The position numbers and the translations under genes are program-made. Below are positions 34,417 to 43,807 of a stretch of DNA of 64,000 nucleotides, one piece after another. The notes beneath the pieces were generated by a model, which did not search any database, had not been told where the DNA came from, and worked only from the letters and a program-made list of their open reading frames with translations. The DNA comes from Aquimonas sp002352135 (GTDB lineage: Bacteria > Pseudomonadota > Gammaproteobacteria > Xanthomonadales > Xanthomonadaceae). The stretch is taken from assembly GCA_035440755.1 (NCBI GenBank), contig DAORND010000002.1:41957-105956 (forward strand). Direction: 5' to 3'. Positions within the stretch are counted from its first letter, which is position 1. The number at the start of each line of letters is the position of its first letter.

Positions 34417-34946
34417 TTCGAACCCGCCTCTGTGGTGGAGACTGACGACGCCTTGCCTCGGCGTTGCTGAAAAAAGCCGCGCAGCATCTGCGCGGCCTCA
34501 TCGGCCAACACACCCCGGGTCAGCGAGATGCGGTGGTTGTGACGTTCGGACTGCAGCAGGTCAAACACGCTGACTGCCGCGCCGGTCTTGGGATCATCGG
34601 TGGCGTACACAACGCGAGAAACCCGCGCATGCACCAGTGCCATGGCGCACATCGCGCAGGGTTCCAGCGTGACATACAGCGTGCTACCGGTCAGGCGATG
34701 ATTGCCCAAACGGCGACCCGCCTCGCGCAGCGCCACGATCTCCGCGTGGGCACTGGGGTCGTGATCGGCAATACACCGATTCATGCCGGTCGCCAACAAC
34801 TCGCCTTGGGCATCCAGCAGTACCGCACCCACCGGCACATCCGCCCACGCCTGTGCCGCCTGTTCGGCAAGCGCAAGCGCCTGCCGCATCCAGTATTGGT
34901 CGCGGGCATCACGCCCAGTTGGCAAGTTGCCCGTCATGTCAGTCAA
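34413..34946 (-). CDS. tadA: tRNA-specific adenosine deaminase
   Basis: Zinc enzyme of 177 residues that converts A34 to inosine in tRNA-Arg(ACG). The zinc and catalytic motifs HAE (SAHAEIVAL) and PCxxC (LEPCAMCAMALVHAR) are intact. It lies 11 bp downstream of rluB and overlaps orn. Confidence 0.95.
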   Translation of the reverse strand: MTDMTGNLPTGRDARDQYWMRQALALAEQAAQAWADVPVGAVLLDAQGELLATGMNRCIADHDPSAHAEIVALREAGRRLGNHRLTGSTLYVTLEPCAMCAMALVHARVSRVVYATDDPKTGAAVSVFDLLQSERHNHRISLTRGVLADEAAQMLRGFFQQRRGKASSVSTTEAGSK

Positions 34947-34957
34947 CTACGCGCTAA

Positions 34958-36547
34958 TCAACGTGGAGGACGACCGCCCCCTGAGCGTCCGCCGGGCCGC
35001 CCTGGCGGGCGTCCACCCGGACCACCCGATGGGCGACCACCAGGACGCGGGCCACGTGGACCATCAGCGCGCGCGCCTTCGTTGCGCGGTCCCGCGCCGG
35101 GGCCTTGGCCAGGACGCCCACCGGGACGCGCATCCGGGCGTCCGCCGGGATGCGGACCACGCGCGGGGGCGGGTTTGCCACGAGGACTGGTGGTGGTAAC
35201 GCCTTCCGGCACATACCAACTGCGGAATTCGCCTGTGCTGCTGACACCCCCCCCCTGGCCCTGCCCCTGACGCGGCCCGTTACGTGGACCTGTGCGCGGT
35301 CCCGAGCGATGGCGTGCTTCGCCGCCCGGCGCGGTCAATGCGGCCTGCGCATACGGCGAGGCACCGCTTTGTGGACCCCGCGGACCACGCGGTTTGAACG
35401 GACCATCACTGCGTCCACCTTGCTCGGCGCGCGGACCACGCGGAGCGCGCGACTCGTTTCCGTAGGGCGAACCCGGCTGCGCCGCCTCGCCAAACCGTGG
35501 CTTGCTCGGCCCGCGCGGACCGCCAGGCCTTGGTGCGCCGCGCTTGCCCGCTCCTGGACCTTTCGGACCACGTCGCCCACGACCAGGGCCATCGTCCCGG
35601 ATGTGGTCGAAGGCACGCAGTTCGCGGCCTTCATCACCATAGCCGCCTTGTGTCCACGCCTTTTGGTCGCTGCGCGCAGCGGGACGGTATTCGGAGGTCT
35701 TGGCGCGACGTTGATTGATGACCGGCTGCAGGGTCAGGTTGGCATTGATCGGCGGCAGGTTGAAGCGCTGGCGCAGCTCCGCCACCTGCTCGGTCGCGAG
35801 TTCTTGAGACTGTCCGCGCAACAGCAGGCGAGGCAGGCTGATGTCGCCATAGCGCACCCGTTTGAGTCGACTGACCTGGTAGCCAACGGCCTCCCAGAGG
35901 CGGCGGACTTCCCGATTCCGCCCTTCGTGCAGGACCACACGGAACCAGAGGTGGCTGTCACTGGAACCGATCGACTCGATCTCATCGAAATGCGCCTCGC
36001 CATCCTCCAGCATCACGCCCGTGCCCAGGCGTTGCACCACCTCGTCGCTGACTTCGCCGTGGATGCGAACCACGTACTCACGCTCGATCTGGCTGGATGG
36101 ATGCATCAGGGCGTTCGCCAGCTCACCATCGGTGGTCAGCAGCAGCAAGCCGGTGGTGTTGATGTCGAGGCGACCGACCGCAATCCAGCGCGAACCTTTC
36201 AGTCGCGGCAGATTCTCGAAGACGGTGGCGCGGCCTTCAGGGTCATCGCGCGTGGTCAATTCGCCTTCCGGCTTGTTGTACATCAGCACGCGGGCGGGTT
36301 CGCTTTGTGCGGTGGCGACAAAGCTGCGATTGTCGAGATCGACACGATCACCACTGCGCAACAAGGTACCGATGACCGCGACTTCGCCATTGACGCGAAC
36401 TTCTCCCTTCTCGATGCGTTCTTCCAAGGCGCGTCGGGACCCCAATCCCGCTTGCGCCAGCACCTTGTGCAATCGCTCTTCGAGCTTGGGTTGGGAGTCG
36501 CTGCCACTGCGATTGAGCGAAAGGACGCGGCGGGGTGTCTCTGTCAT
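34958..36547 (-). CDS. rluB: 23S rRNA pseudouridine(2605) synthase RluB with long Gly/Arg/Pro-rich tail
   Basis: Protein of 529 residues. An N-terminal S4 RNA-binding domain (about 20-75, LEERLHKVLAQAGLGSRRAL) is followed by the RsuA/RluB catalytic domain with Asp in GRLDINTTGLLLLT and the RNREVRRLWEAVGYQVSRLKR segment, ending near residue 275. The last 230 or so residues are almost entirely Gly, Arg, Pro, Ser and Ala with many RGP, GGRP and PGG repeats. E. coli RluB is about 290 residues. The tail is likely disordered and RNA-binding. ATG 36547 overlaps the scpB stop. Confidence 0.93.
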   Translation of the reverse strand: MTETPRRVLSLNRSGSDSQPKLEERLHKVLAQAGLGSRRALEERIEKGEVRVNGEVAVIGTLLRSGDRVDLDNRSFVATAQSEPARVLMYNKPEGELTTRDDPEGRATVFENLPRLKGSRWIAVGRLDINTTGLLLLTTDGELANALMHPSSQIEREYVVRIHGEVSDEVVQRLGTGVMLEDGEAHFDEIESIGSSDSHLWFRVVLHEGRNREVRRLWEAVGYQVSRLKRVRYGDISLPRLLLRGQSQELATEQVAELRQRFNLPPINANLTLQPVINQRRAKTSEYRPAARSDQKAWTQGGYGDEGRELRAFDHIRDDGPGRGRRGPKGPGAGKRGAPRPGGPRGPSKPRFGEAAQPGSPYGNESRAPRGPRAEQGGRSDGPFKPRGPRGPQSGASPYAQAALTAPGGEARHRSGPRTGPRNGPRQGQGQGGGVSSTGEFRSWYVPEGVTTTSPRGKPAPARGPHPGGRPDARPGGRPGQGPGAGPRNEGARADGPRGPRPGGRPSGGPGGRPPGRPGGRSGGGRPPR

Positions 36548-37353
36548 ACATTGTGCTCCGGCGAGTTCATGGTTTCTGACTCACCTGTCTGGGAAACCGT
36601 TGTCATGGAAGTTGCAACATCTGCGTCCGTGTTGTGAACGAATTCCGGCGCTGGCGAGGACACGTCGTCAGGTGGAGTGGAATGCGGGGAGGTGTCTGGC
36701 GGCGATGTGGGCGGTGGCGCGGGTGCGAGCGCCACTTCGCTTGCCGTCGGCACGTCCTGGGATTCGGGCAGCGCTGCGCTGACCGAGGTTGCGGCGGCAT
36801 CGAACTCGAACTGCGGCTCCAGTTCGGGCAAGTCCTGCAACGACCCCAGTGGGGGCAGTTGATCGAGGCTTTTCAGATTGAAGTAATCCAGAAAACCCCG
36901 CGTCGTGCCGAACAGCGCGGGTTTGCCGGGCACGTCGCGATGCCCGATGACACGAATCCACTCGCGATCTTCAAGCGTGCGGATGATCTGCGTATTGACC
37001 GCCACGCCACGAATCTGTTCGATCTCACCGCGGGTGATGGGCTGTCGATAGGCGATCAGTGCCAGCGTTTCCAACAGTGCCCGCGAATAGCGCGGCGGCT
37101 TTTCCTGCCACAGGCGCGAAACCCAGGGAAACACCTCCGCACGCACCTGATAGCGAAATCCCGAGGCGACCTCGATCAGCTCCACGCCACGCGCGGCGCT
37201 CGCCTCGACAAGTGCCGACAGGGCGCGACGAACCTGATCGGCGGTGACCTGCTCGTCTTCGCCGAACAGATCACTCAGCTGATTGACCGTCAATGGCTGC
37301 GGAGCCGCCAACAGGGCGGCCTCGATGATCCGTTGTAGTGGTTCCTGCTCCAT
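36544..37353 (-). CDS. scpB: Segregation and condensation protein ScpB
   Basis: Kleisin-associated protein of 269 residues with two winged-helix domains in the first 165 residues (EALLAAPQPLTVNQL-like start, then YSRALLETLALIAYRQPITR and GRDVPGKPALFGTT-like HRDVPGKPALFGTTRGFL). A Pro/Ser/Thr-rich tail follows. It forms the bacterial condensin with ScpA and Smc. ATG 37353 is used; a TTG one codon earlier is possible. It lies 17 bp after scpA and overlaps rluB. Confidence 0.94.
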   Translation of the reverse strand: MEQEPLQRIIEAALLAAPQPLTVNQLSDLFGEDEQVTADQVRRALSALVEASAARGVELIEVASGFRYQVRAEVFPWVSRLWQEKPPRYSRALLETLALIAYRQPITRGEIEQIRGVAVNTQIIRTLEDREWIRVIGHRDVPGKPALFGTTRGFLDYFNLKSLDQLPPLGSLQDLPELEPQFEFDAAATSVSAALPESQDVPTASEVALAPAPPPTSPPDTSPHSTPPDDVSSPAPEFVHNTDADVATSMTTVSQTGESETMNSPEHNV

Positions 37354-37369
37354 CAAAAAATGCTCTCAA

Positions 37370-37925
37370 TCAACTTTCGGCACGACTCAGGGACGATGTG
37401 TCCGGACCAGGTTCGACATGCGCATCAAAGACCGCCTCGTCCGCAGACAGATTTGGATTCACCACCGGGTCTCCGGCGCTGATCTCCTCGTCCGATTCGG
37501 CACTCAGTGAGCGCACGAATACCGGTGAGAGCGGCGCCTCCTGAACGATCTCGATCAGTAGTTCNNNNNNNNNNNNNNNNNNNNNNNNNNNNNNNNNNNN
37601 NNNNNNNNNNNNNNNNNNNNNNNNNNNNNNNNNNNNNNNNNNNNNNNNNNNNNNNNNNNNNNNNGACGTACTGACGGGTGATTTCGGCAACCGGAATGTC
37701 GAGGATGTCGAGGTTCTGTCGGCGAATCAGATAAAGCAGGAGATCAAGCGGCCCTTCGAATGCATCAAGAATGACCTCCAACGCGTCCGGCGGAATGTAG
37801 AGATCCTGCGGAATCTGCATGACCGGCTGACCACGCACAAAGGCCAGCGGCATCTCCTGCTGCTGTGGCACGGCGGGTCTGGCTTCACTGGCGATTTCGG
37901 CAGGCTCTGCCGCGATGGAATTCAT
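37370..37925 (-). CDS. scpA: Segregation and condensation protein ScpA (kleisin), interrupted by assembly gap
   Basis: The N-terminal part (about 87 residues from ATG 37925) contains the kleisin signature LDAFEGPLDLLLYLIRRQNL and DILDIPVAEITRQYV, which binds the Smc neck. After the gap (37565-37664) the C-terminal winged-helix end is visible (LIEIVQEAPLSPVFVRSL), followed by an acidic tail. The flanks do not overlap and the two halves are in different frames across 100 Ns, so real sequence is missing. From family length (about 250-300 residues) I expect a few hundred bases. The gene is probably intact in the organism. Confidence 0.9.
37565..37664. other. Assembly gap of 100 Ns inside scpA
   Basis: Placeholder length. 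Unlike the ccmF gap, the flanks share no sequence, and the central domain of ScpA is absent, so unread DNA lies here. Confidence 0.95.
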
Positions 37926-38120
37926 GCGAGAACGAGGTTCTTCGGCGGGTTGAACTAAACACAGAGGCGTTCGTGACGACAAATCGATCAGGATTTGTCC
38001 AACGCTTGATTCATGTCGGCACAGGCTCACGCCTGACGCGCACATCTCTCACGGTCGTCGCCGCGTTTGTCGATCATCATTGCGAGCCGGACCGGGGTCT
38101 CTCGCAAAGCCTGCATCCGC

Positions 38121-38735
38121 TTATAGATTGACGGGTACCGCACCTTGCCGAAGCACGCGAGGTTCGTCATCACTGAGGTCCACAACACTCGTCGGACCGG
38201 CTGCACATTCCCCCGCATCCAGCATCAGATCGACGTCACGCAGCACACGCTCTGCCACATCTTCGGGATCCTGACGATCGGGCGAGTCCTCATCGAACTC
38301 GATACTGGTCGACAACAAGGGCGTGCCGCACTCCCCCATCAAAGCCAGCAACACGGTGTGATCAGGGATACGGCAACCAATGACCTTGCGCTTGGCTTGC
38401 TTGAAACGTCGCGGAAGGTCGGAGGATACCGGCAAGATGAACGTGAAGGGCCCAGGAACCAGCGGCTTGACGATTCTGAAGGCCGCGTCGTCCAACTTCG
38501 CGAGCCGCCCCATTTCACTCAGACTTGCGCAGAGTAAGGTGAAGGGGTGTTTGCTGTCCAGCCCGCGCATGCGTTGAACCCGCTCTTCCGCCTTCAGTGC
38601 GTCGACACCCCAGGCCAGCAGATAGCCGGCATCGGAAGGCGCCACCAGCAGCTGACCGCGCTTCACAGCATCCACGGCTCGCGCGAGCAGGCGCGGTTGC
38701 GGAGATACCGGGTGAATGGCTATACGCTCGCCCAT
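38121..38735 (-). CDS. Sua5/YciO/YrdC-family protein (YciO-like)
   Basis: Protein of 204 residues with the YrdC fold. It has LLVAPSDAGYLLAWGVDAL, a KHPFTLLCASLSEMG segment, LVPGPFTFILPVS and a C-terminal GPTSVVDLSDDEPRVLRQG. True TsaC/Sua5 makes threonylcarbamoyl-AMP; the length, and the DAGYL in place of the usual TVYGL, point to the YciO branch, whose role is less clear. ATG 38735 (MGERIAIHP) fits family size. It lies 195 bp upstream of scpA on the same strand. Confidence 0.85.
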   Translation of the reverse strand: MGERIAIHPVSPQPRLLARAVDAVKRGQLLVAPSDAGYLLAWGVDALKAEERVQRMRGLDSKHPFTLLCASLSEMGRLAKLDDAAFRIVKPLVPGPFTFILPVSSDLPRRFKQAKRKVIGCRIPDHTVLLALMGECGTPLLSTSIEFDEDSPDRQDPEDVAERVLRDVDLMLDAGECAAGPTSVVDLSDDEPRVLRQGAVPVNL

Positions 38736-38885
38736 CGGGTCCCGTTGGAATCGGCCAAGGATGTCGCCCAAGCGGGCAAACGCATATGATGCGCCGTTCG
38801 CGGGCCGCAATCCATCCTGCCGCCCATCGCGTCTTGATCGCAAAGGCAATGCCTACCGGCAATGCGCCCATCAAAAGGTGTTTTT

Positions 38886-39197
38886 ATGTGGTACCTCATC
38901 ATCGGAAGTGACGTGCCAAATTCATTGCAAGCACGTCGTGCCGCGCGACCGGAACACCTGGCGCGCCTGCAAGTTCTGCTTGACGAACAGCGCCTGTTGG
39001 TCGCCGGTCCAATGCCCGCCCTCGATACCGAAGATCCCGGCGAAGCAGGCTTTGTGGGCAGTGCCATCATCGCCCAGTTCGAGGATTTCGCGTCAGCTAG
39101 AAGCTGGGCCGAAGCCGATCCCTACGTCACCGCAGGCGTCTATCAGCAGGTTGACGTCCTGCCCTTCAAGCCGGTGCTGTTCAGATCCCATGAGTGA
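38886..39197 (+). CDS. yciI: YciI-family protein
   Basis: Small ferredoxin-like fold protein of 103 residues, starting MWYLIIGSDVPNSLQ and containing RPEHLARLQVL and FASARSWAEADPYVTAGVY, which hold the conserved His and Asp of the family. Some members have weak hydrolase activity; the cellular role is uncertain. ATG 38886 follows AAAGGTG. It overlaps the next gene by 8 bp. Confidence 0.9.
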   Translation: MWYLIIGSDVPNSLQARRAARPEHLARLQVLLDEQRLLVAGPMPALDTEDPGEAGFVGSAIIAQFEDFASARSWAEADPYVTAGVYQQVDVLPFKPVLFRSHE

Positions 39198-39459
39198 TCG
39201 CATGCAGCGTATCGAACAGGCGTTGGCGGCGCTTCGTCCGCAACATCTGGAAATTCGCGACGACAGCCATCGCCATCGCGGTCATGCAGGCGCGCAGGAT
39301 GGACGTGGGCATTTCGCAGTCCACGTGGTGTCCGAGGCGTTCCGGGGACTGCCCCCACTGGCACGGCATCGCTTGGTTTACACCACGCTGGGCGAGCTGA
39401 TGACGACGGATATTCATGCGCTGCAGATCAGCGCGAAGACACAGGAGGAGATTCAATGA
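39190..39459 (+). CDS. BolA-family protein
   Basis: Protein of 89 residues with the BolA fold: LEIRDDSHRHRGHAG, HFAVHVVSEAFRGLPPLARH and HALQISAKTQEE. The histidines of the [H] loop could co-ordinate a 2Fe-2S cluster shared with a monothiol glutaredoxin. It starts inside yciI (8-bp overlap), and its stop overlaps the following isomerase gene, so all three are coupled. Confidence 0.92.
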   Translation: MSDRMQRIEQALAALRPQHLEIRDDSHRHRGHAGAQDGRGHFAVHVVSEAFRGLPPLARHRLVYTTLGELMTTDIHALQISAKTQEEIQ

Positions 39460-40289
39460 AGTCATGGACAGCGGTGATCTTCGCGGTGCTATTCGGTGCC
39501 CTTTCCGGTTGTGGCGGCGGTGAGTCGCCAAGTCAGCAGGTGGCGACGGACAAGGCCTTGATCGGCACACCCGCTGGCAACCTGGTGGCCATGGTGAACG
39601 GCGAATCGATCACCCAACCCTTGCTGGACGTGTACGCAAAGGGTCATGGCTTCGATCTCAGCGATGCAAAGCAGCGTCAGGCCGCGCTTGACAGCCTGAT
39701 CGACAATATTGTCTTGGCGCAGGCGCTGTTGGGCAGTGAGGTTGCCGGCCAACCCGAGATACAGGCCGAAGCAAGCCTGGTACGCATGCAGCAATTGTCC
39801 GGGCGCGAGATGTCAACATTGCGATCCGCCGTACAGGTAACGGATCAAGAGCTTCGCGCGTATTACGACAGCGAGGTCAAACGCACCGGCGACAAGCAAT
39901 ACCGACTGCAGCACATCCTGTTCTCCGACGAATCCAGTGCGTTGGCCACCCTGCTGGAAGCGCAGGCCGAGGGTGCGGACTTCGCCGCGATCATGCAGGC
40001 GAAGTCGGCAAGCGCCCTGCAGGCCAAGGAACTCGACTGGGGACACCTCGGCCAGATGCCCCCCGAGTTCGCCACCGTCGTGCCGCAGGTCGCCGATGGC
40101 ACGGTCGTTCCCACCGTGGTCAAGACCAGCTTCGGCTTCCATGTCCTGCGTCGCGCCGAGTCCCGGCCCTTCGCGCCACCTTCCTTCGATTCGGTCAAGG
40201 AAGGCGCACGCGCCCAATTGATCCAGCAAGCCGTCGCCGATCAGGTCAAAGCCCTGCGCAGCAAGGCCAAGATCACCACGGCGGGTTGA
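39456..40289 (+). CDS. Parvulin-type peptidyl-prolyl isomerase lipoprotein
   Basis: Protein of 277 residues. The signal peptide ends in a lipobox (LSGC, Cys19), so it is a periplasm-facing lipoprotein. A SurA/PpiC-like helical N-domain (VNGESITQPLLDVYAKGHG) is followed by a rotamase domain (about 145-240) with QYRLQHILF, DWGHLGQMPPEFA and TSFGFHVLRR. It assists folding of envelope proteins. EpsD/PrsA-type homologues are an alternative name. It is coupled to bolA and lies 6 bp before smc. Confidence 0.9.
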   Translation: MKSWTAVIFAVLFGALSGCGGGESPSQQVATDKALIGTPAGNLVAMVNGESITQPLLDVYAKGHGFDLSDAKQRQAALDSLIDNIVLAQALLGSEVAGQPEIQAEASLVRMQQLSGREMSTLRSAVQVTDQELRAYYDSEVKRTGDKQYRLQHILFSDESSALATLLEAQAEGADFAAIMQAKSASALQAKELDWGHLGQMPPEFATVVPQVADGTVVPTVVKTSFGFHVLRRAESRPFAPPSFDSVKEGARAQLIQQAVADQVKALRSKAKITTAG

Positions 40290-40295
40290 TTTCGC

Positions 40296-43200
40296 ATGCG
40301 TCTCTCCACCATCAAGCTGGCCGGCTTCAAGTCCTTCGTCGATCACACGACTCTGCACTTGCCGACCAACATGACCGGCGTCGTTGGACCAAACGGCTGC
40401 GGTAAGTCCAACATCATCGACGCCGTGCGTTGGGTGATGGGCGAGAGCTCCGCCAGTCGTCTGCGCGGCGACAACCTGACCGACGTGATTTTTTCCGGCT
40501 CGTCCGGGCGCAAGCCCGTCGGCACGGCGACGGTGGAGCTGATTTTCGACAATAGTGACGGCACCATCCTCGGCGAGTACGCCCAATACGCCGAGATCTC
40601 CGTCAAACGCATGGTCAGCCGTGATGGCGCCAGCGCCTACTATCTGAATGGCACGCGCTGCCGTCGACGCGACATCACGGATCTGTTCCTTGGCACAGGA
40701 CTGGGTCCCCGCTCCTACTCGATCATCGAGCAGGGCATGATCAGCCAGATAATCGAAGCACGCCCGGAGGATCTACGCGTCTACCTGGAAGAAGCCGCAG
40801 GCATCTCCAAGTACAAGGAACGCCGCCGTGAAACCGAGTCGCGCATCAAGCAGACCCGCGAAAACCTGGATCGCTTGAACGACGTCCGCGAGGAAGTCGA
40901 CAAGCAGTTGGAACATCTTCGCCGTCAAGCCAAACAAGCGGAGCAATACCAGCAGCTGCGCGCCGAGCAGCGCGAACGTGACGCGCAGGTCAAGGCGATG
41001 GACTACCGTGTGGTCGAACATGAGCTGCTGACGCTGCGCCACCACCTCAACGAAGAAGACATCGCGCTGGAAGCGATGATTGCCGAACAACGCCACGTTG
41101 AAGCGCAACTGGAGCTGTGTCGTGAGCAACAGACCGATGCCAGTGCGCAGTTGACTCGCGTACAGGCCGAAAGCTATCGGATCGGCGGCGATATCGCCCG
41201 CGTCGAGCAACAAATTCGTCATCAGCTTGAGCTGAGTCAACGCCTGCAGCAGTCGCGCACGGAAACCCAGCAATCACTGGACGAGGTAAACGCTCATCTG
41301 CAGGATGACCAGACGCGACTGGCAGGACTCGGCGACGAGCTGGCGCATCTACAGCCTGAGGTTGAATCGCTTCGCGAACTATTGGATCAGGCGACCAATG
41401 ACCAGCACGCTGCCGATGGTGCCGTGACTGAATGGCAACGTGCTTGGGAAACCCATCGTGTCGCTCAGGCCGAGGCCACCCGCAGCGCCGACGTCGACCG
41501 CACTCGCATTGACTATCTTGACCGGCAGTCTCTCGAAAGCGCCCGCCGCCGTGAAACGCTGCAGCAGGAACGGCTCAGCCTCGACATCGAAGCCGTGAAT
41601 GAGCAGCTCGCAGAGCGCCTGGCCGAACTCGATGCGCAACGCGAATCCGTCGAACAGTTGACCCAGACGCTGGAGACACGCAAGCACGCCATCACCGCCC
41701 TGCAGGATCGCCAACGCCAAGCGCAAGCCGAACAAGCGGAAGTGCGCAAGGAAGTACAGAACCTGCGCGGTCGTCTTGGCTCCCTGGAGGGACTGCAACA
41801 CGCGGCACTGGGACAGACCAAGGGTGCCGCGCAGAGCTGGCTGCAATCGCTCGGACTCGAACAACTGCCACGCGTTGGACAACAGATCCTGGTCCAACCA
41901 GGCTGGGAACTGGCCGTTGAGACGGTGCTCGGCTCGATCATCGAAGCCGTCCTGGTGGATGAGCCGACCGCGTTCGCCAGTGCCCTGCCGTCCCTGCAGA
42001 GTGGCCGCGTGCACCTGATGTCCGCCGCGACGGACATCCTGCTGACGCCCACTGGTTCGCTTGCGGCATTGATCGAAGGTCCGGCCTCGGTCCGCCGCCT
42101 GTTGACGCAGATTCGCGCGGCAAGCTCGCTGGAAGCCGCACTGAACCTGCTGCCGCAACTGGCCGAGGGTGAAAGCGTGATCACCCAGGCTGGCGAGTGG
42201 ATTGCCGCCGACAGTGTGCGCCTGGTCTGTGCGGGCGAAGCCCAGCACGGCGCACTGGCGCGTGAGCGAGACATCCAGCAGTTGCGAGCCGAAATCGACG
42301 CACTGGGACTGCGCGATCAAGCGCTGACGGAATCCCTGAGCAAAGCGCGCGAACAGCAGCAGGATGCGGAACTGGCGCGCGAAGACGCGCAGCGCTCGCT
42401 CTATCTGGCACATCGCAGCGTCGCTGAGCTCGCCGGTCAAGTGCAGAGCTTGCGAGGTCGCGTCGAATCCGCCCAGACCCGCGTCAACCGCATTGAAGCA
42501 GAGCTCGGCCAACTGGCAGAGCAGATGCAGCACGCGCAAGAACAGGCAGCGGAAGCACGCGCCGCGCTGGACAGCGTCCTGCAGGCAATGGGCGAGCACG
42601 AAACTCGACGCCTGCATCTGGAAGCCGAACGCGAACGCCTGCAGACCGTCCGCGAACGGGCACACGTTCGAGCGCGTGACGTGCGCGAGCGAAGTCACGC
42701 GCTGGCGCTGCAGCTCGAATCTCGGCGCAGCCAGCATCAGGGACTGCAGCAATCGGTGCATCGCATGCAGGCGCAGCAGATGCAACTGGCACAACGACTC
42801 GGCGAACTGGATGCCCAGTTGGCGGTAGGTGACGCGCCTCACGCGGCTTTGCAGGCCGAGCGTCAGACCTTTCTCGAGGCGCGTAGCGATGTCGACCGCC
42901 AGTTGTCCGCCGCACGATCTGCGGTTGAGGGCATCGATGCCGAATTGCGCGCCAACGAGCAAAAGCGGCAAATGCTGGATCAGCGCGCACTGCTGTTGCG
43001 CGACCAGATCAATCGTCGACGTCTCGACGAACAGGCGATGGCGCTGAAGGCGCAAGGTTTGTCTGAAGCGCTGCTGGAGGCAGGCCTCGATATGACCGAA
43101 GTGATGGCGGCATTGCCGGAAAACGCGGACGCAGAGCAGTGGCGCCGCACGCTGGCTGATCTGGAAGCGCGTATCCGCCGCCTTGAACCGGTCAACCTCG

Positions 43201-43799
43201 CCGCCATTCAGGAATTTGGCGAACAATCGCAACGCAAGGAATACCTCGACAGTCAGCACAAAGATCTGACCGAGGCGCTGGAGACGCTAGAGGGCGCCAT
43301 TCGCAAGATCGACCGTGAAACACGGGGTCGTTTCAAGGACACGTTTGATCGGGTCAACACCGGAATGCAGGAGTTGTATCCGCGCTTGGTCGGTGGCGGC
43401 CACGCCTATCTTGAACTGACCAGTGAGGATCTGCTGGAAACCGGTGTCGCCATCATGGCCCGCCCGCCCGGCAAGCGCGTCTCGAACATTTCGTTGCTGT
43501 CGGGTGGCGAAAAAGCACTGACCGCGGTGGCAATGATCTTCGCGATCTTCCGCCTCAATCCGGCACCCTTCTGTCTGCTCGACGAAGTGGATGCGCCACT
43601 TGACGAAGCCAACGTCGGGCGTTTTTCGGCGATGGTCACGGAGATGTCCGAGCGGGTCCAGTTCCTGTTCGTTACGCACAACAAGGCCACCATGGAATCG
43701 GCGCGCCAACTGGCGGGCGTCACCATGCGTGAACCCGGCGTCTCACGCCTGGTGTCGGTCGACATCGACGAAGCGGCCCGCTTGATGGGTGCCGCCTGA
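40296..43799 (+). CDS. smc: Chromosome partition protein Smc
   Basis: Condensin ATPase of 1167 residues. The N-terminal head has Walker A (GPNGCGKSN, about 31-39) and the DNLTDVIFSGSSGRKP segment. Long coiled coils flank a hinge (about 510-650, QLPRVGQQILVQPGWELAV). The C-terminal head has the signature LLSGGEKALTAVAM (about 1066) and Walker B (FCLLDEVDAPLDEANV). Its partners ScpA and ScpB lie 2-3 kb away on the opposite strand. pxpA follows directly where zipA and ligA are usual in related genomes. Confidence 0.97.
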   Translation: MRLSTIKLAGFKSFVDHTTLHLPTNMTGVVGPNGCGKSNIIDAVRWVMGESSASRLRGDNLTDVIFSGSSGRKPVGTATVELIFDNSDGTILGEYAQYAEISVKRMVSRDGASAYYLNGTRCRRRDITDLFLGTGLGPRSYSIIEQGMISQIIEARPEDLRVYLEEAAGISKYKERRRETESRIKQTRENLDRLNDVREEVDKQLEHLRRQAKQAEQYQQLRAEQRERDAQVKAMDYRVVEHELLTLRHHLNEEDIALEAMIAEQRHVEAQLELCREQQTDASAQLTRVQAESYRIGGDIARVEQQIRHQLELSQRLQQSRTETQQSLDEVNAHLQDDQTRLAGLGDELAHLQPEVESLRELLDQATNDQHAADGAVTEWQRAWETHRVAQAEATRSADVDRTRIDYLDRQSLESARRRETLQQERLSLDIEAVNEQLAERLAELDAQRESVEQLTQTLETRKHAITALQDRQRQAQAEQAEVRKEVQNLRGRLGSLEGLQHAALGQTKGAAQSWLQSLGLEQLPRVGQQILVQPGWELAVETVLGSIIEAVLVDEPTAFASALPSLQSGRVHLMSAATDILLTPTGSLAALIEGPASVRRLLTQIRAASSLEAALNLLPQLAEGESVITQAGEWIAADSVRLVCAGEAQHGALARERDIQQLRAEIDALGLRDQALTESLSKAREQQQDAELAREDAQRSLYLAHRSVAELAGQVQSLRGRVESAQTRVNRIEAELGQLAEQMQHAQEQAAEARAALDSVLQAMGEHETRRLHLEAERERLQTVRERAHVRARDVRERSHALALQLESRRSQHQGLQQSVHRMQAQQMQLAQRLGELDAQLAVGDAPHAALQAERQTFLEARSDVDRQLSAARSAVEGIDAELRANEQKRQMLDQRALLLRDQINRRRLDEQAMALKAQGLSEALLEAGLDMTEVMAALPENADAEQWRRTLADLEARIRRLEPVNLAAIQEFGEQSQRKEYLDSQHKDLTEALETLEGAIRKIDRETRGRFKDTFDRVNTGMQELYPRLVGGGHAYLELTSEDLLETGVAIMARPPGKRVSNISLLSGGEKALTAVAMIFAIFRLNPAPFCLLDEVDAPLDEANVGRFSAMVTEMSERVQFLFVTHNKATMESARQLAGVTMREPGVSRLVSVDIDEAARLMGAA

Positions 43800-43807
43800 G
43801 TCGAGCC

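Noticed and set aside
34958..35660. RluB tail as a separate repetitive gene or repeat array
   Set aside because: The reading frame is continuous with RluB; the repeats are at amino-acid level and imperfect in DNA.
35105..36637. 510-codon frame antisense to rluB
   Set aside because: Mirror of the Gly/Arg/Pro-rich coding sequence; no start context and no recognisable domain.
41379..43259. 626-codon open frame antisense to smc
   Set aside because: High-GC coiled-coil coding sequence leaves long open frames on the opposite strand; the plus-strand Smc motifs are continuous and the antisense product resembles nothing.
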